Source: an uncultured Ruminococcus sp.
GTDB lineage: Bacteria; Bacillota; Clostridia; Oscillospirales; Ruminococcaceae
Assembly (NCBI GenBank): GCA_947174625.1
Contig: CAMWJT010000020.1
Coordinates: 1-13,035 of the forward strand
Reading direction: 5' to 3'
Length of the DNA stretch: 13,035 nucleotides
A program made the translations under genes and the position numbers. The notes below the pieces were generated by a model that worked only from the letters and a program-made list of their open reading frames with translations, was not told the DNA's origin and ran no database searches. Of this stretch, positions 1-7,037 are shown piece after piece (the first letter of the stretch is position 1; the number at the start of each line of letters is the position of its first letter).

Positions 1-5
1 CCTCC
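1..5 (-). promoter_or_regulatory. Possible ribosome binding site of a gene just outside the window
   Basis: Read on the minus strand this is GGAGG, 17 bases beyond the stop codon of the degenerate P-type ATPase gene. It would suit a further gene of the same operon starting just past the window edge. The start codon itself is not visible, so this is only an inference. Confidence 0.3.
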
Positions 6-21
6 GCAATTAATTAATAAT

Positions 22-2406
22 TTAATATAATTTTCTGGGATATACACATACTAACGTCAGAATGACCGTGATGCACTGCAAAATTATCATCCATCCCGAA
101 TTGATTCCCAGATGCAAAAGGGCTTCCATCAGGACAAATGCAAGTCCCAGCAGGACAGTCACCGCCTGGACAAAAACACCTGTCATACATAATTTACGGA
201 TGCTTTTCGTTGCGATAATCAATTGCGCCATGTTGCTGAAATCATTTGTACATGCCAGAGATGTACTCATTTTGCTTAAAGGCGTTGTTTCCGTCAAATA
301 GATATTACGCATTTTAGCCGGAATAATCTTCACCATATCTTGCGGAATCTCAAACAGCGAAGAAATCCGTTGTAATGTAATCATCGGATCTACGCTGTGC
401 AGAATCAGGCACATATTATGTCGCATTGCCTGTCTCACCCAGGATCTGACGATCTTATCCGCATGCAGTTCCACAATGAACAGCGCAGACAGATTGCCCG
501 AAATGGATAAATAAATTACTTCTTTGTTTTCGCCTGTCATTTCTGATTCTTTGCTTTTGGATGGTACACCCTCAATCCGGTGACTGATCATCAGCTCCCG
601 GTTGCCGAGCAAGACTCTCTGGTTGTGAATCCAACCACATAATCCCAGAGAATCTTCATAGATATAATTTTCAACCGGATAAAAATCCCCGGATCTTTCA
701 TGCAGGACTTCATCAAAAATATGACGGAATGCACTCCCGGCATAACGTGCCAGACTTGCCGCCGCTAATAATATTTCATCTGATCTGACATTAGAAAACA
801 TCTTGACACCCTGGAGCTGAATTGAACCCACCGGGAACATTGCCGAGGCATCCAGCATCAGAGAATTTGTGTCATAAAAATCATCAATACTTTGATAGCC
901 CAATAATAACGCTCTGGATTTTGTCAATTTCTTTGTCGCCTTGAATAACGGCAGACTCGTCACAAATGTAATGGCGGCACAGCCACAGGCAACAGAAAAC
1001 ATCGAAAACAGACTGACTGCATAACTGATACCACCCTGCCGGAAGATTGCCATTATAATAGAAGCAACCAAGGAGAACACAAAAATTGCCGGTGCGGCAT
1101 AATGACAGAAATGGTCTGCAATATCTGCCGAATACGTATATCGTCTGAACTCTTTCAGATAATCCGTTTTCCGCATGGCTGCCACAATCGGAAAATCATG
1201 CAGAATTCCCCTCGCCAGAGATTCCGCTTTCTGCTCATCCTCGATAATCTGCAAGCCGTAATACTCATAGCATTTATCAATTTCGTTTAAATTCCGTTCT
1301 TCTCTGTCAATAATCAGTAATTTTCCCATGGTGTGAAAAATCAGGATCAACACGGCGCATGGCATAAAATAATGCGCAATCAATGGCGAACTCACACCGA
1401 AAATCCCAAAAAACGCATCCAGAAGACACGCTCCCAATGCAATGGCTGACAAACTGTCTGTATCTGCACGAAGCTGGATCAGTCTTGTGAATCCGTTCCG
1501 AAGCGTCGGCATGCAAACCGATCCTGCTGCCAATCCTAACAACAATTGCATCAAGGCAATCAGATTCTCTGGAATACTGTCAAGCCATGGAAGATGAAAA
1601 CAGCTCCGTACGGACAGATAACCACTGATTAATGCTACTAACATCAGCGCCATTGTCCGGAAAAAAATCGCATTTCTTAATTCTTTAATATCGGATTTGA
1701 TTTCTTCTACATTTTCCATCTGCATCATGGTGGAAGTCTTCTGCCGTTGGATGTTTTCTTTTTCCGCTTCTTCCGGTGTCTTCCGGATTGTGACATCCAG
1801 ATCATCCGGGGTTGCTGTTCCCTGACTGGATGCGCTCAGATTCAAACTTGTCTGTGCCGCTCTTGGTGCAGGTTTGACATCCACAGGACGAACAGGCTCC
1901 GGCTTCTGCACGGCAACCGGGACAATGTCTCTCAGATCCAGGTGGAGTGTTTCGGATGCAAGGGCTGTGACATCATTCTGCCGGGAAAATTTTCTGCGTT
2001 TCCGGGACTTTCTGGGATCCGGATTCTGTCCAGGATCAGAATCATGATGATCACTGTAATCACCATCGGGACGTTCTTTCTGGTATGTATAATTTTTTTC
2101 AGAACTGATCTGCGCATAACTGTTCTTTCCCTTGCGGAGATTCTTCCGGCTTTTTTCTGCTTCTTTGGCACGGGTAGAATCGCTCATACGGCGGATTTTA
2201 GAACCGGATTCTTCCAATTGGTGATTGTCGGACGGCTCCTGCGAAGTTTCCGGATTCCGGCTATTTCTGACGGGTATGGCATCGGTCTTGGATTCAATAA
2301 AAGAAACTTTGGTCTGATTGGATTTCATACCCTGGGGCGCATCCGGCGGCTTCCGGAACACCAGTTTTTCATTTTGTATATTTTGTGTATTATTCAAATC
2401 ACTCAA
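22..2406 (-). CDS. Degenerate P1B-type ATPase-like membrane protein with long disordered N-terminus
   Basis: The 794-residue product has a charged, Pro/Ser-rich N-terminus (about 1-230) without membrane segments, then hydrophobic helices near 250-268, 279-297, 321-360, 434-454 and 459-483, and a C-terminal pair near 741-788. After the TSLP stretch (483-486), the order of a P1B metal ATPase core can be followed: the phosphorylation loop, an N-domain ending in VLLGNREL (598-605), and a second P-domain half ending in a TND (720-722). Every catalytic motif is altered. The DKTGT site reads DASAM (519-523, Asp kept), the TGD hinge reads HSVDP (670-674), GDGxND reads ACTND, and no TGES or CPC is seen. 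I therefore infer a transport-inactive pseudo-ATPase, perhaps a scaffold or sensor. The start is TTG, with GGAG 10 bases upstream, overlapping the rlmB stop as TTGA, so translation is probably coupled. No specific function is recognised. Confidence 0.8.
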   Translation of the reverse strand: MSDLNNTQNIQNEKLVFRKPPDAPQGMKSNQTKVSFIESKTDAIPVRNSRNPETSQEPSDNHQLEESGSKIRRMSDSTRAKEAEKSRKNLRKGKNSYAQISSEKNYTYQKERPDGDYSDHHDSDPGQNPDPRKSRKRRKFSRQNDVTALASETLHLDLRDIVPVAVQKPEPVRPVDVKPAPRAAQTSLNLSASSQGTATPDDLDVTIRKTPEEAEKENIQRQKTSTMMQMENVEEIKSDIKELRNAIFFRTMALMLVALISGYLSVRSCFHLPWLDSIPENLIALMQLLLGLAAGSVCMPTLRNGFTRLIQLRADTDSLSAIALGACLLDAFFGIFGVSSPLIAHYFMPCAVLILIFHTMGKLLIIDREERNLNEIDKCYEYYGLQIIEDEQKAESLARGILHDFPIVAAMRKTDYLKEFRRYTYSADIADHFCHYAAPAIFVFSLVASIIMAIFRQGGISYAVSLFSMFSVACGCAAITFVTSLPLFKATKKLTKSRALLLGYQSIDDFYDTNSLMLDASAMFPVGSIQLQGVKMFSNVRSDEILLAAASLARYAGSAFRHIFDEVLHERSGDFYPVENYIYEDSLGLCGWIHNQRVLLGNRELMISHRIEGVPSKSKESEMTGENKEVIYLSISGNLSALFIVELHADKIVRSWVRQAMRHNMCLILHSVDPMITLQRISSLFEIPQDMVKIIPAKMRNIYLTETTPLSKMSTSLACTNDFSNMAQLIIATKSIRKLCMTGVFVQAVTVLLGLAFVLMEALLHLGINSGWMIILQCITVILTLVCVYPRKLY

Positions 2407-3158
2407 GATCTTTTTACTCCTATCTGTATTCTCTGTCTGACAACTTCATACATGAAAATTCCGGCGGCAACGGACGCATTCAGAGACGTGATTCTGCCAA
2501 GCATGGGAAGTCTCACCAGAAAATCACATTTTTCTTTGATCAATCGGCTGATGCCGAAGCCTTCCGAGCCGATCACAAGTGCTACTGCACCGTCAAAACT
2601 TGTTTCCGTGTAGAGTGTTCCGTTCATATCCGTGCCGTAAATCCAGATATTTTCTTTTTTTAATCTGTCAATTGCCGCTCCCAGATTGGAAACTCTGGCA
2701 ACAGGCATCCAGCTTGCTGCGCCTGCGGATGTCTTATGCACAACCGGTGTGAGCATGGCACTGCGACGTTTGGGGATGATGATCCCATGCGCTCCGGCAG
2801 TCTCTGCCGTCCGGATGATTGCACCCAGATTATGCGGATCTTCGATTTCATCACAGATGATAAAAAACGGCTTTGTATCTTTCTTTCTGGAAATTTCTAA
2901 TAATTCCTCCAGTGTCAGATATTTTGCACAGGAAGTGAATGCAATCACACCTTGGTGTACACCGCCTTCCGCCATCTGCGCTAATTTCTGATCCGTCACG
3001 GTTTTGATGACAACACCGGATTCTTTGGCAAGCCGGAGAATTTCCCCCATTCCATTGCCATTTGCATGACTGATATACAGCGTATCCACAGGCAGATTGC
3101 TTTTCAGCGCCTCACGGACGGGATTTTTTCCAATAATTTTGTTTTCTGTATCGGGCAT
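2403..3158 (-). CDS. rlmB: 23S rRNA (guanosine-2'-O-)-methyltransferase RlmB, SpoU/TrmH family
   Basis: A SAM-dependent SPOUT methyltransferase. By family it 2'-O-methylates G2251 (E. coli numbering) in the peptidyl-transferase P loop of 23S rRNA. The N-terminal substrate-binding domain spans about residues 5-76 (IIGKNPVREAL at 8-18; HQGVIAF at 68-74). The trefoil-knot domain carries all three SpoU motifs: DPHNLGAIIRTAE (107-119), IGSEGFGIS (196-204) and LPMLGRITSLNASVA (217-231). The length of 251 residues is normal. The ATG follows GAAAGGA at good spacing, and a consensus promoter lies about 50 bases upstream. The stop codon TGA overlaps the TTG start of the downstream degenerate P-type ATPase. 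Ala replaces the more usual Val in SLNxSVA, which is a minor variation. An assignment to a sister TrmH-type rRNA methyltransferase cannot be fully excluded. Confidence 0.92.
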   Translation of the reverse strand: MPDTENKIIGKNPVREALKSNLPVDTLYISHANGNGMGEILRLAKESGVVIKTVTDQKLAQMAEGGVHQGVIAFTSCAKYLTLEELLEISRKKDTKPFFIICDEIEDPHNLGAIIRTAETAGAHGIIIPKRRSAMLTPVVHKTSAGAASWMPVARVSNLGAAIDRLKKENIWIYGTDMNGTLYTETSFDGAVALVIGSEGFGISRLIKEKCDFLVRLPMLGRITSLNASVAAGIFMYEVVRQRIQIGVKRS

Positions 3159-3206
3159 AAAAATAATCCTTTCTGAATGAATTAAAACATCAAAATAGAT
3201 ATTTTT

Positions 3207-3235
3207 ATTATAGCATAGTTATTCTGAAAAAACAA
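3207..3235 (-). promoter_or_regulatory. Promoter of rlmB and downstream gene
   Basis: On the minus strand: -35 TTGTTT (3235-3230), 17-base spacer, -10 TATAAT (3212-3207) preceded by TGC (extended -10). It lies between the small membrane protein gene and rlmB, so rlmB can be transcribed on its own. Confidence 0.7.
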
Positions 3236-3260
3236 GAGTTTTTTGACTGGATTTCAAAAT

Positions 3261-3509
3261 TTACTGCCAGAATTGCAGAACAATCCAGCAAATCATGCCG
3301 GATACTGCCATGCCCGACAGGAACAGCAAAAAATCTTTTGGAAATTTCTGTTTTTTCTGTCCGGCATCAAAATAATCCAGTGTTTCCATCTGTGCAACAT
3401 GTAACGGCACATCCGTTACATCCGGTCTGAGATAGAGAACGGCACGTTCAAAATACACGCTGTCGGGATGATTAATTTCAATGACTTTTTTATTCACACC
3501 TTTAATCAT
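3261..3509 (-). CDS. Small membrane-anchored protein of unknown function
   Basis: An 82-residue product with a soluble N-terminal part of about 58 residues, a KKQK/KFPKD basic patch (52-59) and one hydrophobic helix at the very C-terminus (about 60-79). This suggests a tail-anchored protein with its N-terminus in the cytoplasm. I do not recognise the family. The ATG is well supported by GGAGGG eight bases upstream. It lies 102 bases upstream of rlmB on the same strand, with a separate rlmB promoter between them, so the two are only loosely linked. Its own leader has unusual repeats: a 13-base inverted repeat next to the ribosome binding site and a pair of 10-base direct repeats in the promoter region. 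Confidence 0.7.
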   Translation of the reverse strand: MIKGVNKKVIEINHPDSVYFERAVLYLRPDVTDVPLHVAQMETLDYFDAGQKKQKFPKDFLLFLSGMAVSGMICWIVLQFWQ

Positions 3510-3524
3510 GGCAAATCCCTCCGG

Positions 3525-3551
3525 AAAATAAATTTAATTTAAATTTATTTT
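3525..3551 (-). repeat. AT-only perfect palindrome in the leader of the small membrane protein gene
   Basis: Arms 3525-3537 and 3539-3551 are perfect 13-base reverse complements around one central base, made only of A and T. It directly abuts the GGAGGG ribosome binding site (3518-3523 region), so as RNA it could form a hairpin beside the site, or as DNA an operator. AT-rich spacers make chance palindromes easier. Confidence 0.5.
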
Positions 3552-3573
3552 AAATATGAACGGAAAAATCCGG

Positions 3574-3611
3574 ATTATACAGTATCATGCAATCTAAATA
3601 GGCAATCTAAA
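3574..3611 (-). promoter_or_regulatory. Candidate promoter of small membrane protein gene with tandem direct repeats
   Basis: TATAAT on the minus strand (3579-3574) has no recognisable -35 at 16-18 bases. Instead there are two perfect copies of TTTAGATTGC (3611-3602 and 3598-3589), 13 bases apart, covering the -35 zone. A poor -35 covered by tandem repeats fits an activator-dependent promoter, but that is inference. Confidence 0.4.
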
Positions 3612-3650
3612 AATGAAAACAGAAAAAGCCGGCAGAAACTGCCAGCTTTT
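3612..3650 (-). terminator. Rho-independent terminator of the first pilin-like gene
   Basis: In the minus-strand RNA, AAAAGCUGGCAG (3650-3639) pairs with CUGCCGGCUUUU (3635-3624) around a UUU loop, with one U-G wobble, followed by a U-rich tail UCUGUUUUCAUUU. It sits about 60 bases after the pilin-like stop codon. The wobble pairs only in the minus-strand RNA (the plus strand would have a C-A mismatch), which supports the direction. Confidence 0.75.
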
Positions 3651-3707
3651 CAAAAATTTCTCAAAATTCTCAAATTTTTTCTTAAATTTTCAAGATGATC
3701 AAAATAA

Positions 3708-4322
3708 TTATGGTGTGCTATACCGATTGCATACCCATTGAATACTTTCGCCTGAAACATCAGCAGCATTTGTTGTCACCCAACTTACATAAGAAGTATT
3801 TGCTCGTTCAGTAGCAAATGTCTTGTTCGCAGAGTAATAGCCTACCAGATCCGTATTTTGATTATCTGCCGCAACACAGCCCTGCACAATATAATTGCTG
3901 ACACAGATTGTCCAGCTGATATTCTCCGCATTGGAGACAGTACGATTCACAGCATCCACAACAGTTGCATAAGGATCACCAGCCGTTGCAGCCGTATTGG
4001 GCGCACTAAAACCGGACACCCAGTTAATAGACTGATTTGTTCCGTTATAAGAAATCAGGATTGTTTCGTTGAAATTACTTTTTTCAGCAGCCAAAGCCGT
4101 TCTGTCCCTGCTGATATATTTCTGCACTGCCGTCTGTGCGGCATTGTAGACCATCTTGGCATTGGCATTGGCAGATTTGATCCGGGATTTCATATAATAT
4201 GTGGACATTGTCGGCGCAAGAATCCCTGCAAGGATGCCGATAATGGCAATGACAATAATCAGTTCAATCAACGTAAAACCCTTAAGCCTGGGATGATTTA
4301 TTTTCTGGAATTTCAATTTCAT
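3708..4322 (-). CDS. Type IV pilin-like protein (prepilin-type N-terminal methylation domain)
   Basis: A 204-residue prepilin. The 15-residue basic leader ends KG, then FTLIELIIVIAIIG begins the mature protein of 189 residues, with the conserved Glu5 that is needed for methylation and assembly. The N-terminal helix continues through about residue 60, and the rest is a Ser/Thr/Asn-rich globular domain with Cys residues (WTICVSN, QGCVAAD, WVCNRY) that could form disulfides. Cleavage would be by a PilD-type prepilin peptidase, and the mature protein would be in a surface filament or competence pseudopilus. I chose the ATG at 4322, which has GAGGTG eight bases upstream. A GTG nine bases earlier overlaps that site and is less likely. 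It has its own promoter and terminator. No pilus assembly ATPase, platform protein or peptidase is in the window. Ruminococcus Pil proteins bind cellulose, but that role is unproven here. Confidence 0.88.
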   Translation of the reverse strand: MKLKFQKINHPRLKGFTLIELIIVIAIIGILAGILAPTMSTYYMKSRIKSANANAKMVYNAAQTAVQKYISRDRTALAAEKSNFNETILISYNGTNQSINWVSGFSAPNTAATAGDPYATVVDAVNRTVSNAENISWTICVSNYIVQGCVAADNQNTDLVGYYSANKTFATERANTSYVSWVTTNAADVSGESIQWVCNRYSTP

Positions 4323-4407
4323 AGTTATCACACCTCACTGAATTAAAATATTAAAAATATTAAAATAAATTTATATTTCATTCACAAAAAATTCATTTAT
4401 TAATTCT

Positions 4408-4436
4408 ATTATACCATGTTCTGTCCGGATTGTCAA
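4408..4436 (-). promoter_or_regulatory. Consensus promoter of the first pilin-like gene
   Basis: Minus strand: TTGACA (4436-4431), exactly 17 bases, TATAAT (4413-4408), with TGG before the -10. Both hexamers are perfect sigma-A consensus. The leader is about 75-80 bases long. Two TCCGGA hexamers flank the -35 (4424-4429 and 4443-4448). Confidence 0.85.
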
Positions 4437-4504
4437 CAGATTTCCGGATTTTTTTCACTTAGCAGGTTTGACAAAAATCTTTGTTTATTTTTAGTGATAT
4501 TTTC

Positions 4505-5044
4505 TCATGGTCTTGCCGTCCAGTTTCCCGTCTCTGCAAAATAAATCGCCTTTTCAAAACTGAAATCGCTTGCTTCTCTTCTTTCGTTATTCATTGTCGG
4601 ATGCGTCCCCACATAGGCATCACCTTTGGTTTTCTGGAAACATACACCCGTCACAACGTCATTTTCTACACGGACAGCCCAGTATTTATCTTCAATCTTG
4701 CTGAAATATTCATAGATATATTGATACAGCTTTTCATCATAAGTCAGACCTTGCGAGGGATATTCATTCAGGACTTTCTCACTGGTATAGACACCGGTCG
4801 GAATCGGCTTTGTCACGTCATGCTCCCGGCAAGCCGCCATGCCTGCATTAAACAGCGTCTTTGCCATAGAATTTGCAGCAGAAAATTTTGCTTTTGACAC
4901 ATAGCCCATCATGGACGGCACAAGAATCGCTGCAAGTACACCGATAATGGCAATCACAACAATCAGCTCAACGAGCGTGAAACCGGAAAAATTTTTCCGT
5001 GAATTTTTATTATTTTTAATATTATCATAACTTGCAAAAATCAT
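4505..5044 (-). CDS. Type IV pilin-like protein (prepilin-type N-terminal methylation domain)
   Basis: A 179-residue prepilin with a 21-residue leader rich in Asn, Lys and Ser ending SG, then FTLVELIVVIAIIGVLA, with Glu5 present and a mature length of 158. The helix continues through MMGYVSKAKFSAANSMAKTL, closely resembling its downstream paralogue (SRIKSANANAKMV). The C-terminal domain is different in sequence, with Tyr-rich DEKLYQYIYEYF near 103-114. The ATG at 5044 follows AAAGGAG at nine bases. Its promoter has perfect consensus hexamers, and it is divergent from the peptide-binding lipoprotein gene. The two pilin genes lie 182 bases apart, with a separate perfect promoter between them, so they can be expressed at different levels. 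It could be a major or minor pilin; the sequence does not decide. Confidence 0.88.
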   Translation of the reverse strand: MIFASYDNIKNNKNSRKNFSGFTLVELIVVIAIIGVLAAILVPSMMGYVSKAKFSAANSMAKTLFNAGMAACREHDVTKPIPTGVYTSEKVLNEYPSQGLTYDEKLYQYIYEYFSKIEDKYWAVRVENDVVTGVCFQKTKGDAYVGTHPTMNNERREASDFSFEKAIYFAETGNWTARP

Positions 5045-5083
5045 AAAAAAGCGCTCCTTTGCTACAGAAAAATTGACAGATTA

Positions 5084-5112
5084 ATTATAGCATATCGTTC
5101 ATAATTTGTCAA
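5084..5112 (-). promoter_or_regulatory. Consensus promoter of the second pilin-like gene
   Basis: Minus strand: TTGACA (5112-5107), 17 bases, TATAAT (5089-5084), with extended TGC before the -10. All twelve hexamer bases match sigma-A consensus. Confidence 0.88.
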
Positions 5113-5163
5113 TGATTTTTTTAAGAAAAATTTAAAATTTAAAAAATTTTTTTCTCCTGCCTG

Positions 5164-5192
5164 TTGCGGTTTGCATTGAAAAATGCTATAAT
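5164..5192 (+). promoter_or_regulatory. Promoter of the peptide-binding lipoprotein gene
   Basis: TTGCGG (5164-5169), 17 bases, TATAAT (5187-5192), with TGC immediately before the -10. The -35 is weak and the extended -10 probably compensates. It is divergent from the pilin promoter, 51 bases away. Confidence 0.65.
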
Positions 5193-5231
5193 AAATATAT
5201 CAATTCTGGAAAGGATCTGAAAGTATCATCT

Positions 5232-6881
5232 ATGAAATTTATAAAATTATCAAAATTTTGCGCCCTGTCCCTGATTCCTGCATTGATTCTGTTCCTGTTC
5301 ACAGGCTGTTCACGGGAAGAAGACGACGGTACAGGGTATCTGTTCACCTGCACCATCCCCGGAAATCCGGAATGCCTTGATCCGCAATATACAGATAATC
5401 CCAATTCTGAGACCGTCCTTGCTAACATGATGGAAGGACTGCTTCGCCTGGATGCTTACGGGAGAATCCTCCTCGCCGGTGCGGAAAGTTATCAGATTTC
5501 CGAAGACGGTCTGACTTATGAATTCAAATTAAAAAATAATTGCTACTGGTACAGTGCCGGGATGGAAGAAAAAGATGCCAAGCCCGTCACGGCAAGAGAT
5601 TACGTGTTTGCGTTCCGGAGATTATTAGACCCGGACACACATGCACCCCATGCAGAAGATTTTCTCTCGATTGAGAATGCGTCCGGCATTCTCAACGGCA
5701 ATCAGAAACCGGAAACGCTCGGCGTGATTGCCCAGGACGGCGGTACGCTGATTTTTCATCTGTCAGAACCGGATGAAGAATTTTTAATGTTACTGACCCA
5801 GAACTGCGCTGTCCCCTGCAATGAAGATTTCTTCCTCTCGACAAAAGGCAGATACGGTCTGAGTCAGGAAACAATCCTGTGTAACGGCGCATTTTATCTG
5901 ACAAAATGGGCTTATGATAACTACGGAAGCGGAAATTTTCTCACATTCCGGAAAAATGCGCTTTATCATGATGCAGATCAAGTTTCGCCGAGCAGTCTGC
6001 AATTTACGATTATGCGTTCTCAATCGGAAGTAGATGAAGATTTTGCGGAAAAAAATGCCGACTGCATTCTGACAACAACATACCCCGGAGAGTATCTCTC
6101 ATCCGGAGATTACCAGGTAGAAACAAACAGCGTGCGGACATGGGGCTTGATTTTCAATCCGGAAAATAGCACGCTCCAGAACAAGCAGTTCCGGGAAGCG
6201 CTTGCCGCCGGAATTGACCGGGAAGCAAATGCCGTCCGTTCTCATCAGAGTTTCACACCTGCTTATGGGATGATCCCCCCGGCTGTCCGGTTTCTGGGAC
6301 GTTCTTACCGGGAATTATGTGCGGATGAACCGCTTGGAATTCCCTATGATCCGGATTCTGCTATAAACTTATTTTCAGATTTAAAACTCCCCATGAATCA
6401 GATCAATTCTCTACGGATTCTGATCCCGGATACTTTTGATAATCAACAAGCGTTATTATCCATCTGTCAGGAATGGCAGAATTTATTTCATCAGTATATC
6501 GGCATTGAGAGCGTTCCGAATTCTGAATATGAAAAACGTCTTGCAGACGGCGATTACAGCATTGCGCTGTACAGTTTCAAGCCGGCATATCACAACTGTG
6601 AAAGTTTGCTGAAAGTAATTATTGAAAATGCGGAGTTTCTGGGGATTGACCCGACAGAATTAAATACTTGTCTGGAACAGATTGCCCACACGGAACAGAC
6701 GGCGGAAACTTTGGAATCTTACCGGAAATGCGAAGAAATTATTTTGCAAGAATTAGTATTCATCCCTTTATATTATCAGAATTTATATTTTATTCATACA
6801 GCCAGAACGCAGGACATCTGGTGCAATCCGTTCACAAGGGCGATTTACTTCCGGGATGCGAAGCGATTTTCTAAAAATTAA
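5232..6881 (+). CDS. Oligopeptide ABC transporter substrate-binding lipoprotein, OppA/SBP_bac_5 family
   Basis: A 549-residue extracellular solute-binding protein. The signal peptide (1-25) ends in the lipobox FTGC with Cys26 as the expected lipidation site, tethering it to the outer face of the membrane. The body follows the family-5 pattern: LDPQYTDNPNSETVLANMMEGL (about 44-65), a YEFKLKNNCYWY stretch with PVTARDYVFAFRRLLDP (about 98-137), and a later GLIFNPENS followed by FREALAAGIDR, typical of the second lobe. The fold suits peptides or similar ligands; the actual ligand is not deducible. The ATG at 5232 has AAAGGAT 15 bases upstream, which is rather far, but no better start is in frame. 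No permease or ATPase genes adjoin it, so it is an orphan binding protein using a transporter encoded elsewhere, or acting as a sensor. Confidence 0.85.
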   Translation: MKFIKLSKFCALSLIPALILFLFTGCSREEDDGTGYLFTCTIPGNPECLDPQYTDNPNSETVLANMMEGLLRLDAYGRILLAGAESYQISEDGLTYEFKLKNNCYWYSAGMEEKDAKPVTARDYVFAFRRLLDPDTHAPHAEDFLSIENASGILNGNQKPETLGVIAQDGGTLIFHLSEPDEEFLMLLTQNCAVPCNEDFFLSTKGRYGLSQETILCNGAFYLTKWAYDNYGSGNFLTFRKNALYHDADQVSPSSLQFTIMRSQSEVDEDFAEKNADCILTTTYPGEYLSSGDYQVETNSVRTWGLIFNPENSTLQNKQFREALAAGIDREANAVRSHQSFTPAYGMIPPAVRFLGRSYRELCADEPLGIPYDPDSAINLFSDLKLPMNQINSLRILIPDTFDNQQALLSICQEWQNLFHQYIGIESVPNSEYEKRLADGDYSIALYSFKPAYHNCESLLKVIIENAEFLGIDPTELNTCLEQIAHTEQTAETLESYRKCEEIILQELVFIPLYYQNLYFIHTARTQDIWCNPFTRAIYFRDAKRFSKN

Positions 6882-6933
6882 ATAAATTAGCTGTTTTTCA
6901 CAAAAATTATAGATAAATTTGTTCAGGCTTCAC

Positions 6934-6966
6934 AAAAATCAATTTCGCTCTTGATTTTTTAAAATT
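6934..6966 (+). terminator. Possible weak terminator after the peptide-binding lipoprotein gene
   Basis: AAAAATCAA (6934-6942) and TTGATTTTT (6951-6959) can pair around an eight-base loop, followed by further T and A residues. Only two of the nine pairs are G-C, so it may be inefficient. Its right arm also supplies the -35 of the next promoter. Confidence 0.4.
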
Positions 6967-6979
6967 TTTGTAGTATAAT
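6951..6979 (+). promoter_or_regulatory. Promoter of the DUF1292 gene
   Basis: TTGATT (6951-6956), 17 bases, TATAAT (6974-6979). A second TATAAT (6983-6988) lies nine bases on without a matching -35. The -35 overlaps the right arm of the preceding hairpin. Confidence 0.6.
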
Positions 6980-7008
6980 AATTATAATAATTACTATAAA
7001 ATTTAATT

Positions 7009-7030
7009 GCCTCTCCGGAGGCGGAGAGGG
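7009..7030 (+). promoter_or_regulatory. Hairpin enclosing the ribosome binding site of the DUF1292 gene
   Basis: CCTCTCCG (7010-7017) is a perfect reverse complement of CGGAGAGG (7022-7029) around loop GAGG, and the right arm contains the Shine-Dalgarno used eight bases before the ATG. A competing smaller hairpin, GCCTC (7009-7013) with GAGGC (7018-7022) around a UCCG loop of the stable UNCG class, would leave the GAGAGGGG site free. The two cannot form together. Pairing is read from the sequence; a regulatory role is inference. Confidence 0.5.
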
Positions 7031-7037
7031 GCTTATT

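Noticed and set aside
1747..2613. Long plus-strand open frame of 288 codons opposite the pseudo-ATPase and rlmB
   Set aside because: It is antisense to two well-supported genes, has a Cys/Arg/Phe-rich low-quality sequence without domain features, and spans the junction of both genes.
4323..4331. GTG start three codons upstream of the first pilin ATG
   Set aside because: It overlaps the Shine-Dalgarno itself; the ATG at 4322 has correct spacing.
4460..4500. Weak ACAAA/TTTGT pairing as terminator of the second pilin gene
   Set aside because: The stem is short and almost only A-T, without a clear T tract; not convincing.
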